Positions 25,561 through 37,159 of a DNA stretch of 64,000 bases are shown here, piece by piece. Position 1 is the stretch's first letter. Every line of letters starts with the position of its first letter. The notes beneath the pieces are model-generated. The model did not search any database and was not told the DNA's origin. It saw only the letters and a program-made list of their open reading frames with translations. The DNA lies in assembly GCA_026168455.1 (NCBI GenBank), contig CM047427.1:12367505-12431504 (forward strand). Direction: 5' to 3'. Made by a program: the position numbers and the translations under genes. This stretch comes from Theocolax elegans (lineage: Eukaryota; Arthropoda; Insecta; Hymenoptera; Cerocephalidae).

Positions 25561-27865
25561 GAAAGGTGGAGTTACGTTTCTTTTCGAACACGATGCTGCT
25601 GACTTTGTTGATTGAAATGTTTTAAGGGACTTTTTTTCATTTTACAAGAAAGGAGCACATCGTTCATTTTGTTATTGATATGTAATTATTGATATTACAA
25701 CTACATTTCTCATTTGACAAAATACGACTTAGAATTTTATTAATCTTAATTTTTCGTTTTTAGATTATTTTTAATAGTTCTGAAGCAGCAAATATATCTA
25801 TAAAGCGAGAAAGTCGTGTGGTCTACAGTAAATCGATTAAAAATTAAAATTTTAATATAGAACTTAGAAACTTAAAGCAATCAAATCTTCTAAAGTTTCT
25901 TTATTAACGAAGAAAGAATTTTCAAAACTATGCTCACGAAAAAAATTGTTTCTTTAAATATACATTCCTATTCGTTAAATAAATGTATATTCAACCAATA
26001 AACGTACTCCGAACGGAAGAAAATTTGCAAAGCACGCAAGATGATATCGTTTAACCGATAAAATTCAGTAATATTTGATCCAATATTCTGAACGTATTCG
26101 TATATTTTTTTTCCAAACTGGCTGCATTATGTTTTATGATTTCAAATGATATTTGCAAGTGAAATTTATACATATTTTTTTGGTATATTACAAAATAAAT
26201 CTTGCGTTAACGCGTGTCGATATTTGAAAGTCCGTGTGCGACAAGCATTAAGCAAAATTTACGAAAAAAAAAGTTCAAAGGTAAAATTATGTTTACGGCG
26301 AAATAAAACTTTCTTTTAGTTAAGATTTTACTTCTAATAAAACTTCGGTATTTACGTATATAGTGAAATTAAATTATGCGCCAACCTTGTTGAATATTAA
26401 AAGTTTTATCGCGTTAAATAAAGTATAGTAAAAAGCAAATAGTATATAGAATTCTCGAAGGATAATAATATACAGTTGTGTAAATTAACAACATTTTCAA
26501 TAACTAATTAAAATGATTACGACTTCTAATTATCTATATTAAGACGAATTTATTATAAATAAGCGAGAAATGTAGATTAGTTATAAACCTTTTTATGCAA
26601 AGGCTCCTACATTTTCGAAAAATTTAATTAAGTAGTTTAAGTTAAAGAAAAAATATCGCAGCATCTCGAACAGGGATTGTAGAATTTTAATTAAAAACGT
26701 CAAAACCATTTGTTCTTAATTACAAAACATCTTAAATAAACGTAGAAACAAAAGAATTTAAGATTATGGCTTTGTCCATCAATTACTTATAGCTGTTAAA
26801 AGGTACATAAAAGAGCGGAAGATAAGTATCATAAAAAAATTGGAGGTCGATCGATGATCGTGCATAGGTTTGATCACGCGTATATTTATCGTATGATCCA
26901 AATTCATTGGGGCTAGCGAGCATTCGAGCGTGAGTTAATTACGCATTAGATTGTGTGCACACAAAGAATTAATAAGCGTATTGGTATTTGAATCCTCGAG
27001 TTGACGATCATCGTTTAGCCCATATAGTTATCCTAATAAACCGATTTAATCGAGTGTGTTCAAGTTATCAAATAAAAAAACTGATCCGAGGTACTCACAG
27101 TAACGAATTTAAATAATATTTAAAATGTTCAGTTAGTATTTAGTTTAACGATAAAATTTGTTAAAAACGTGTCAGTATGTCGGTAGAAAAATTCTTTTTT
27201 CTTCACATTTTCCACGATTAATAAAAAGAGCAAGATCGCAAGTGTGTATATACTTGGATATTTTAAGTTAAGCTGTAGACAAAAGGAAAACAAAGAAACA
27301 ATGTTAAAAGTATGAAAATATATATTATCACAATTAAACATTCGTAATTGATTTGTTAGAGTTTGAGTCGTCTGCCTTTACGCTACGCGTAAGTAGGTCA
27401 ATTTCATGCATGCGATCACACATGCACAAAATATTTTCCAACCACGTCACGATCCCACACATACGCACATACGTCCATGGATGCATATATACACCCGCGT
27501 TATTAAAATAATGATCATCAATGTATATATGAGCTGGAAATTTAATGGGACTCCAAAATTGATTGGTTACGTGAAAGTGAAACAATAATTGCTTCACCTC
27601 CGATATCAAAAATAACATTTATTTTTTTTCTGTTTATTAATGTTTGCCTTTGTCAATCCTAAATTCTACGTATTCATATATTATCTATTTCCTGATTCGT
27701 TATGACACGTAGAAAGAAAATAGAGCTAATAATAAAACGTTGTTGTATCGAAATTTCAATTAATTTTAGTATTGTATATCGATGTAACAAGTTTAAGGAA
27801 CCATTAATACCAGAAATTAGTCACTTGTTTCATATTTTTTATATGTAATAATAATTATTAATGTA
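25561..27865. other. Non-coding stretch
   Basis: AT-rich DNA with nothing I can support as a gene, RNA or defined element. Minus frames at 27129-27618 are short and compositionally spurious. Confidence 0.5.
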
Positions 27866-27869
27866 CTTA

Positions 27870-28238
27870 GGGAGTAAAATAGGCGTTTATTCCCCGGATG
27901 AAAGTTGCTTTTTCCTCGCTTTAGCTTTTGGCAGTATTTCATTCAAGGATATAATCGCCTTTTACTCCCGAACTGTGCATATAAAATTTTTCACTCTGAT
28001 CATTTAAAAAGTCATTTTTTGCAATAACAATTTATTTTTTTTAATTTCTAAATTTTTTCAATATTGTAAATTTTTTTGAAACATTTACTTTAATATAACA
28101 AATTTAATGTTCTATGTATATAAAAAGTGGAGTAAAGTGAGTCTAGGGGAGATTAAGTGATCGAAGGAATAAAATGCAATTTTACTCCGCTCGTAGAGGT
28201 TAATAAAATAGTCTTTTTAGATGATCAGGGTGAAAAAG
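27870..28238. mobile_element. Composite inverted-repeat element
   Basis: Two independent inverted-repeat pairs sit side by side. GGGAGTAAAATAGGCG (27870) pairs with CGCCTTTTACTCCC (ends 27969), with about 40 bp of imperfect pairing. TTTTTCACTCTGATCATTTA (from 27987) pairs with the region 28211-28238 reading GTCTTTTTAGATGATCAGGG. A third TGGAGTAAAG / ATTTTACTCC pair lies between them. No ORF. Probably a decayed or nested foldback element. Confidence 0.5.
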
Positions 28239-28249
28239 AAATTTATTAT

Positions 28250-31200
28250 TTGCTGTTTTATTAAAATGTCGCTTCATCAGTTTCTACCGCACACGTTTTA
28301 AATTTTCTTTGTGAACCTTTTCACATTTTTAATTTAACATTTTGAAGATAATAGACTGTAGTGAAACAAATACATGCATCAATTTCCCTTCAAGAATTTA
28401 AAGTACTATGTTATAGAAAACAATCTTTACGTTGTCAAAAATCAACTTTCAAATGGTATATCCTAATATAACAAGTTACGATTTTTCCAGTTCTTCAAAA
28501 TGATCTATTTTAGCAAATACTTATCGTAAATTACAAAAAATTACTTATCGTAAAAACTAATAATATTGAATATATAACGTTAAATATAACTTTGTTAGTA
28601 AATTTTTCCTAGAATCTGTCCATCAAGTTCAAAAGCTTAATAAACAATATGGTAACCACGGTAACATTCACTTTTTCATTCAAAAGTCTAAAATAACCAA
28701 GAGATGTCCAATGGTTTCAAGATTACAATTAGCTTGAATATTAATAAAAAGTTATTCAAGTTGAAAGAATCACAAAAAATCACAATTATGGAAATTTTAT
28801 ACATTGCGAAATACGTTTATACACACCCACTCATCCATCCACCTACAATAAAGTAAACAATATATTGCAAAATATACACAAATTAAAATTAAACTAATAA
28901 AGGATTGATTTATTACATCTTTAAGCTAAATCTCCAACATCTTAGAGATACTTATTGACTTTCTCGATAATTGAGGGGTACGTTTCTTACGCACAAAGCG
29001 GTTCGGAAAGGTAGCGCATTTCACATAACTACGTGAACTGATCAACTAAAAGAATTATCCTTGAAAGGATAAAACAAAATTGACTATACAACAGTAATTT
29101 ACAGACTTTTGTTTAATAATAAGTATAGACCGAACGAAGGTACTTATTAAACGGCAATACTTTTAATACAGGGATATAATTAGTTTAAAATTGACATAGT
29201 CCACACAAACACGCAATAATTGACGATTTAAAAAGTTAGGGGTATAATAATATTAATATCTTTTTCATATTAGTTACTTACGCATGTTAAAAGGTACGGT
29301 ACCCTTTTTTATTAATTTAGAATTGATGAAATCGTACTCACCTGAAACAAAAGAAAATACATATAATGAACACTGATGTATATATATTACGTATGTGTAC
29401 AATACACAAAATTAAAATGGAATTCTAATCAATTTATGTAAATTTTAAGACGTTTCCGAATTGTATAATAACAACTCAAAATTGTCTTAAGATTTACATA
29501 AATTGATTTGAATTTCGACTCAATTTTCCAAATGTATGCAAGTGTTTGTAAAACTACTTTGGTAATAATAATAAGTATTGTAATTTACGGGCATTTCTGT
29601 ATTACATGCGCTAAATTACTACGGTTCAATTTTATTTATAGAAGCAAAAACTGTATTAATTCACATAGATATTCAAATTTAGGAAAATATTGAATTCTTC
29701 GATTTGCCAATAATAACATGATAAACGTATTCAACATTATTCATCATCTTTTGGCGTCTACAGTGTATTACTATATAGTGTGTAATAAAATTAATCTTAA
29801 TGTACTTAAGTTTGCGGTTATTTATCATTCTGTTACATTTTAAGGATAATCTGATATAAAATTTGTGAAACACATTTTCTTAAATAATCGTGATGATGTA
29901 TAATGCTTCATCTTACATTCGACGTTTTTAGGTCAAGGTTAGAAATTGTGTGTAGCTAAACGCCGTGACCAATGGTACCAACGAGTGTTTCCTTTGATTA
30001 ATTTGCACGTCACCGTGTATTCGATGTATACATATTTAGTTCACATTTCGATGAATACACTATGAACCCTAGCAGAGATTTAAGCATTTATCAAACGTTT
30101 TTTAGGTAAAAACTAGCCGTTCAACCAAAAATAATCAACGAATCAGTAATTAATGGCCGAAACATGGTTTTAATTAACTTTAAAATGCTCAATTTCTTAT
30201 ACTAGAGAAAATGAATGTAGTTTAGTTGAAGTGCAGACCTAAAAATTTAATGAACGTGTGTATTCTTACTTTTTTAAATGTTATATTTAGAAACAACTAT
30301 CATTTTGAATCTTGACCGACCCGGAACCGATTAGTCTTGGTTTTATTATGTAAATGTATTTTTTGCACATACTTATTGAAATCAATGATTTTAGTGATTT
30401 CAATGGAATGAATTTGAAGAAATAATATTTAATTAGCATTTATTTAAATTAAGTTAACTTTGTTAAAATAAATAATTTTTATTTTAATTTAAGAATGCCA
30501 TTATTTATTTACTTATTTATTTCTATCGAATATTATGTTATACATATAAGTAAACATATTTTGGTCGAATCATTAAATATTTTAGTGCATTCAAAGCAAA
30601 TATTTTGAAAGACAATAGTTAATTGAATTATCAATAAACCTTTATTTCAATAAAGTAAAATAAAAAGTACTTAAAATAAATACTCTGTTTTTATTTGTTG
30701 ACGATATATTCAAGAAGTCTCTTGGTACTTAACGTCATCGATTAATTTTTTCAATTTTTAAATTCAACTAAATACTTCTTTTGTATCATTCAAGTATAAT
30801 TCACGAATATTGTTCAGATTTTTAATTTTATATATATTTTAGTTATAATTTTCGGGATTTCGAGGGCAGAACTCAGTAATTTACTAATTTGCGTATTAGA
30901 TCGCGTTAAATCACTAAAATATTCATTTACTTCGATTGAATAGTGTGTCAAGTATATGCAAGTAAATGACTAAATTATGTTTCCCGCGTGTACTAACAAC
31001 TTGAAAACGATTAAGAGAAATCATCAAAATCATTAAGAGAGTTAGTTAAAATAACAGAAAGAAGTTTACAGTAAATAAAACATTGTAACGCAGCATCAAA
31101 TCACCTAAACGATCACATTTTTCTTTTACAACAACAAGGAGAAAAAGCGCTCATCCTCGACCATTACTCGGAAACGATAGAAAGCAACAGTTTCTCGATA

Positions 31201-33870
31201 ATCTCAACACTGTACAATAATATATATCTTCTGCTTACAACCAATCAATAAAAAAGCAGAGTTAATACAAACAAAAAGAAGAAAATTTAGCAACAATTGA
31301 TAATCAAAGTGAAAATAAATAGTAAATATTGTTCGTAGAAGACGTTTCGCGCACCTCTTTAATTACGAGGAAGAAGTGAAAATCGCACAAACGTCTCGCT
31401 CCTTCGTTTTTTTTTCCTCCTCGTGGATGCGCTAGGCCGTTATCGTAAACAGCTGCGCCGATAAAAGTAACTGTAATAATCGCGCTCGCTCGCGAGAGTC
31501 CCGAGCAACTATATACCAGCGCATTTTCTTTTCCCTACGTAAGGTCCAACACAACAGGGCTTTTATGTGTACGAACGGCATTCCAACCGAGATTCAATGT
31601 AATATCGATGTACGATGGGTAAGCTTTTTGAATATATTTTACCAAAAGAGAATGTAGACGCTCGTTGATGCGTACCGTTCAATTTAACGTCCAAAAAGTA
31701 GATTTGTGAATTGAAAATCTGTTCGATAACGAATGACAAATTAATTCGAAAAGTAAAAGAAGGGAGTAAGACCATAAAATCAATTTCCATACAGTGTTGT
31801 GAATTTATTCTATATCCGAATAAGACGGTATATAGGCAAAAGGTAAGAAGTTACCGTCGAGAAAATTGAAAGCAAAACTCGAAAAAACATATATAACTTT
31901 CATGATCGGAATTGAACGAAAGAAATAGTAACCATTTTCCAAAGGTACAGTAGGATCGACGGTTTAAAAAATCGACAGTACCCGTCCAATTTGACAGGAA
32001 ATATGCCACACGGAGGTTCGCTCTTCATCTTTATATATTCGATGCCCTTTCGAGGGACTTGCCTGGAAAAACGATAAACCCGATAGACATGGGTATACGT
32101 GCATTTTCTTACTCTATTTGTAAAGAGGTAAAGTAAAAACTCGGAGCAAAGCAGACTAGGAGAATATATTTGTGTATAACTCGATATTCATAGAAAATAA
32201 TAAATATTTTTCTCCGATGAATAGCAAATTTAAGCGTGACTCTTTTTTGGCAACTCCTAGAAACAACTTTGTGATAGTATACGTAATTTGTATACATTTA
32301 TCGAGTAAATTTCTTTTAAGTTATTTAGTGCCTTTTTGTTATCGGTAAAACAATAATATTTTTATTTTAATAAAGAATCATACAATTTTAAAATGAATCT
32401 ATTCTCCATTAAGTTTCTTAGTTTATAGTTGCGTATTCATAAAAAAATGTATAGAAAGAATTATTAGAATTATTTTGCGTGATAAATCATGCTATTCAAC
32501 ATCTGAAAAAAAGAAACTTTTAAAATATTAAAAGTATTTGCATAAATTATTAATATTATTAATTAATCAAGATTGTCAACTATATAACACAAGCTTTGAT
32601 ACCTAGAGAGAGATTTTTTAGTAAAAATTACCACGACAAGCACGGTAAACGTGGGACGCATCAACTGTTTGTCAATAATTAACCTAAAAAGTCATAGTAT
32701 TTCTGAAATAAGATCGTCACAACTTTTTCACTTCCATCACGATCATATTTAAGTCGCTAAATAAGAAAAAAACGACTTGAGTAAAAACAAGAATTCATAA
32801 CTCAAAAGTGTATCAAACAACTATTTGTGCAAGAAAGAAAAGACAATGAGAAGTAACTGATTTTATTATCACAAGTGTATGTATGTATGTGTGAATATAC
32901 ATTTACGTCTACAAAGTTCCTCTTTTTCATAGAATAAACTTGACGTTTCCTTATATGTGCGCTGTAAGTTCCAGACGAACGTGGAGAAGGAGGAATACGT
33001 AACTTTAGCTTCTTCGATTCCTAAGTTTCTCAATCGCATACAAGATCCGTTAAAGTGCTTAAAGCAGAGATTTACTATAAGAGAACGAATTTTCACGTAA
33101 ATTTTCTTTGAACAAACCGAGGATTCAAATTGTTTACTCTAATTCACTTACTGTATTAGATACAATGTAAATTGACCAAATACTGTTGTTTTCTGGTATA
33201 GTTTCACTTTACGTGGTTATACAATTTACATTTGAATCTTTTAATCGAGTAAGCGAAAAAAGTTTTCGACCATTTGTTATAATTACATATCCTATATTGG
33301 AGATTTAATTAATGTGGACTAATTTAAATATTTTAATTAAACCACTATAATTTTCTTATGCACTTAGTAAGTTTACACTCTTATTTAAATACTTGCATAA
33401 TGATATTAATTAAGTATAAATCAATTTTAGTTTTCCTATATACTAATAAGAAAACTTGTCTTTAGAATTAATCAAATTTCTACGGTTTGCTCGACTACAT
33501 TGCATTAAAGTGTATATATAAATGAATTTAGCATGACATTAAAATGAATAATCAATTCTCAAACCACACAATCTATCCATCATGTAAAATCGCTACCAAG
33601 AAAGATCTATCCATAGTAAAACGCTGAAATCACTTAATAATGCATAACCAAATATATTTCGATATTCTTATCTTATTGACCTGTAATGAACTACATAGTT
33701 ACATCTTATTCGACACGCTACGTAATAGAAATCATCTTAAAATTTAAAAGAAAAAATATTTAGTGTATTAATTAGATATTCGATTCTGTACAGGGGCCTA
33801 AAATACAACTGCCGCTGAATAATTAACAAATACGCTTATACACATTGTAAAAGGTTAATATCTCATTTGA
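28250..33870. other. Non-coding stretch with one hairpin
   Basis: No gene called. It contains the hairpin at 29421-29514 and a modest CpG-rich patch near 31430-31510 (..ATCGCGCTCGCTCGCGAG..). Frames at 31563-31790, 32109-32297 and 32869-33096 lack supporting splice sites or domains. Confidence 0.5.
29421..29514. ncRNA. 94-nt hairpin, candidate pre-miRNA or small foldback repeat
   Basis: Arm 29421-29451 and arm 29484-29514 are complementary over 31 bp with two mismatches, separated by a 32-nt AT-rich loop. Size and near-perfect pairing are compatible with a miRNA precursor or siRNA-producing hairpin. A tiny MITE core is equally possible. The sequence alone does not show transcription. Confidence 0.3.
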
Positions 33871-33879
33871 ATGACGAAA

Positions 33880-34400
33880 GGACGCGAAGAGAGCAATAGA
33901 GAGAGAGAGAGAGAGAGAGAGAGTGAGAAAGGAAGTGCAAAATAAGAAGTTTCGCGCGACACACAAGTTGAATTAGAATCCCCATCAATTCAGTCGGCGG
34001 TAGCCAAAATTAATCGCGCGAAAGGAGACGAGGCGCCGTTGAGGCGAATCGACGCAAGGCCGTATAGTAACACGCGCCTTTTTCCTATATACGTGGCGAG
34101 CGCGAAACTACCACGTCAGTACCCCTCCCCCCGTCCTCCTCCTCCCCCCATCCCTCTTTTTGCACCTAATACGAGAGGCGCTGGCATCGCGTTGAATAAC
34201 TTTTTTTCTTTCTCTCTCCGTTGTAGCTATCTCATCGCTCCTCTCGAGTTTATCGAGCTACACGGGCTACTCGCTCTCACGTCCCTTCGAACCTACGATT
34301 GACTACTTTCGAGCGACGTTGGATTACCAAGTGGACCTCGCTGTGATTTGTTGGCGCTGATTCGAAACTTGTTCGCGCGAATAAAAAATGTGAAGATTTT
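33880..34400. promoter_or_regulatory. GC-rich island with GA microsatellite
   Basis: Starts with (GA)n at about 33896-33922, then CpG-rich DNA (..ATTAATCGCGCGAAAGG.., ..GAGGCGCCGTTGAGGCG..) and a C/T-rich tract near 34120-34160. Candidate regulatory region just outside the Helentron-like element. The 87-codon plus frame over it looks compositional. Confidence 0.3.
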
Positions 34401-34497
34401 TAAATTGAGCTTTTAACTAATATTTCTCGCGTGATAAAGTTTCGATAATTGTTTGGCTTTATTATTAATAAGGTCTTGATAAAATGTTTCATTCCGC

Positions 34498-34516
34498 AAA
34501 TTTTTAGGCACGACCG
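34498..34516 (+). repeat. 5' asymmetric terminal inverted repeat
   Basis: AAATTTTTAGGCACGACCG; its inverted partner is 40061-40080 (one indel and one mismatch). Confidence 0.65.
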
Positions 34517-34637
34517 CTACACGGGAGAGCCTTATATTTTCATCATCGCAAAATGTGTGATGCATCAAAATATACTAGATAATAGTTTGTAAGAGAAATT
34601 TATGTGTATTAGAATTCATTTAAGGCCCTCCCTAAAA

Positions 34638-34665
34638 TGTATGTATGGATGTATGTATGTATGTA
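34638..34665 (+). repeat. GTAT microsatellite near the element's 5' end
   Basis: Imperfect GTATGTATG.. run followed by ATAACTCAGTCAA..ACCGATTTAGCTGA, a layout resembling the 5' subterminal region of insect Helitrons. Confidence 0.8.
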
Positions 34666-34860
34666 ATCATGTATCAAAGATAACTCAGTCAATTTTTTAC
34701 CGATTTAGCTGAGATTCACAGGGTAACTTCGTCATAATGTAATTAGATAATGGTCCTATTTTCAGATATATAGCACTGAAACACTTTAAGTTATGGCATT
34801 ATTTTTAATTCCTTAGAAACGGTTTTGTAGCATTATCTTGAAATGTATTAATTCTACATA

Positions 34861-35491
34861 AAAACTTTATACGGACGAAATGTTCGTCTCAAAATAACAA
34901 AACTTTTTCCTATTGTACACTTAACGCTCAAAACAATATTTTCGAAGATAAACATAGAAAAACGGTCAAAATAACGAAAAAAGCACAAAAAAACACGTTT
35001 TTTCGCAATAAAACAAAATGTATTGTTTTTACTGAAAAACTTTTAATGAACGAAATGTTCGTCCCAAAACAACAAAACTTTTTCCTATTGTACATTTAAC
35101 GTTCAAAACAATATTTTCGAAGATAAACATAGAAAAACGGTCAAAATAATGAAAAAAGCACAAAAAAACACGTTTATTCGCAATAAAACAAAATGTATTG
35201 TTTTTACTGAAAAACTTTTAATGAACGAAATGTTCGTCTCAAAATAACAAAACTTTTTCCTATTGTACACTTAACGCTCAAAACAATATTTCCGAAGATA
35301 AACATAGAAAAACGGTCACAATAATGAAAAAAGCACCAAAAAACACGTTTTTTCGCAATAAAACGAAATGTATTGTTTTTACTGAAAAACTTTTAATGAA
35401 CGAAATGTTCGTCTCAAAATAACAAAACTTTTTCCTATTGTACACTTAACGCTCAAAACAATATTTTCGAAGATAAACATAGAAAAACGGT
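34861..35491 (+). repeat. 175-bp tandem repeat, about 3.6 copies
   Basis: The motif ACGAAATGTTCGTC recurs with starts near 34875, 35050, 35225 and 35400, exactly 175 bp apart. Whole units are nearly identical, with a few substitutions. Each unit carries the small palindrome ACGAA-ATG-TTCGT. Central tandem repeats of this size are known in Helentron-associated elements and can seed satellites. Confidence 0.9.
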
Positions 35492-35573
35492 TAGTGTAAT
35501 CAAAAAAATATGAAAAAACGTTAAAAATTTGACTTCTATTGTATAATTATTGTTGATATAACATCATTTTCTT

Positions 35574-35751
35574 CTATCAGTATATGTTATATGTAAGTCT
35601 TTAATATCTTTCTCCGGTTCATCATTTTCGTCATCAGATAAATTGCTACCATCTTGTAAATCAGGTCCAACTATTTCAGAAATATAGTCAAGTGACGCCT
35701 TAACCGCCAATTTTTCAGTCTTTCTTGAAGTGTGAAATTTTGTACGGCATT
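35574..35751 (-). pseudogene. Exon-like acidic ORF of unknown origin
   Basis: After a good minus-strand acceptor (AATTAATTTTAG|AATGCC, exon start 35751) an open frame of about 58 codons runs to TGA at 35574-35576. It begins with a Cys/Lys/Arg-rich segment (CRTKFHTSRKTEKLAVKA..) and ends in an acidic tail (..SDDENDEPEKD..). Composition and conservation of the frame look like real exon sequence in a background of decayed fragments. I do not recognise it. The first part is faintly like the end of a double-stranded RNA-binding domain, but that is weak. Confidence 0.35.
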
Positions 35752-35875
35752 CTAAAATTAATTATATTTATGTAAAAATGAAAAATAAAATATTGAAATT
35801 ATTATTATTGTTACTAAAAATGATTCCTATCTAATATTTTTGTTTTGAAGGCGTATTTTTTTGAAATTCAGGTAC

Positions 35876-35924
35876 CCAACTGGTATGACTTTGTCATTGA
35901 AATGCACTACACTTTCATGCTCAT
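35876..35924 (-). pseudogene. Short exon-like fragment, unidentified
   Basis: Minus-strand acceptor ATTTTAAAG|ATGAGC at 35924 opens EHESVVHFNDKVIPVG.. up to a possible donor TTGG|GTACCT. Its phase does not match the downstream fragment at 35751, so the two may not belong together. Could be another captured exon. Confidence 0.25.
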
Positions 35925-36003
35925 CTTTAAAATAAGTTAATTATTTTACAATTATTTTTCAAAAAGTAAAAAATTATTTTCTTTTATGCTATAATAAAAA
36001 CTT

Positions 36004-36905
36004 ACATTACAATACTTTTGATGTACAAAGGACAATTTAAACAAATGTTTTATACTCTCCATCTCCTTCTCCAAAAATGTTTAAGCCATACTTTTCTTTC
36101 TAAAAAAATAATATATGTATGTATAAAATAATATACCTGTTAATAGACAATTAGATTGTAATCTATCTTAAGATTTGTTAATAATATATTTTAATATAAC
36201 AATTTCAAAGTATAAATTTTATTTGTACCGTAAATTACAATTTCTATCTAAAAATTCTGAATAGATATCTTATGTAAATAAATGCACGTACCACTTTTAT
36301 AATTTTTCGCTGTTTCCACTTGAAAATCTTTATAAAGTTGTGGTCTGCATTTGTGTTCTATACCGTAATTATAAAATCAAAACAGACACTTAAACCCATT
36401 ACAATATCCTTCACATACATCTTCATAAGCTATTGTCCTAAACTCTTCGTACATAGTGCAATTGAAATTCTCCTTTAAGAAAAATAACCAAAATTGGAAG
36501 AGTGTGTTCACCTCACAACTTCTCTATACCAAGTTGTTTACGCTCTGAAATAAAAAGAGATTCCATGAATTCTAAAGTGAATGACTTTATCTAAATTTTA
36601 TAAATAATAAATATAATAACATGATTAATATCAACATGATTTCTTTAGCTAAGAAAAGAAAACATTATAATAATCATCATCACATCAAGAATTTATAACT
36701 TATAGTTACAAAAAGTAAATTCAAGGTTTTTTAATATCTTACCTATTAAACAACGTAAATGATATTTATGATACACTTGTTGAGTGAAACCGTTTACTTT
36801 TAAAAACGAATGACTAGGATGTTGGAACGTTGGCAATGATGGCGGAGCACCACCGTAACTATACTGCCTAAGAACCCTTCGTTTGAACTTGTATCAGCAC
36901 TACTT
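36004..36905 (-). pseudogene. LARP1: LARP1 DM15-region pseudogene fragment (three decayed exons)
   Basis: Exon A (36905-36743) follows an acceptor TTTACAG and ends at donor ATAG|GTAAGA. It encodes PTFQHPSHSFLKVNGFTQQ.. then VYHKYHLRCLI, the start of the La-related protein 1 DM15 (HEAT-like, cap-binding) region. A frameshift lies upstream, between SADTSSNEG and YGGAPPSLP. Exon B (36544-36292) joins in phase (ERKQLGI..) and continues ..NTLFQFWLFFLKENFN.., ..MYEEFRTIAYED.. and YKDFQVETAKNYKSG before donor G|GTACGT. It contains a frameshift before the NTLF segment and a TGA at 36377-36379 where LARP1 has Arg (CLF*FYNYG). Exon C (36099 to about 36004) retains scrambled pieces of the third repeat (..WLKHFW.., ..KHLFKLS..). 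Intron positions are kept, so it came from genomic DNA, not from mRNA. It lies inside the Helentron-like element and is non-functional. Confidence 0.8.
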
Positions 36906-37159
36906 CTGTAAATATAAAATAAAAAGAAAATCCTATTATTCTTGTATTAGAAAATAAAGCTAAATATTCAAAAAAGTAAAAAATATCACATTAAATAATA
37001 AAAGTTGTTAGAAGATAACACATTAAACATCAGTTAATGGATTGAAAATCTTAATGATGTTCGCAAAACACTTTAATTAATATTGCATAATTACATAATT
37101 TAACAATTGTTATATATGTTAAATAAATAAAAATTATACTGTGCTTAAATTATAAATTT

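Noticed and set aside
34629..34640. TCCCTAAAATG as the exact 5' end of the Helitron
   Set aside because: Preceded by C, not A or T; the inverted repeat at 34498 is better supported as the 5' boundary.
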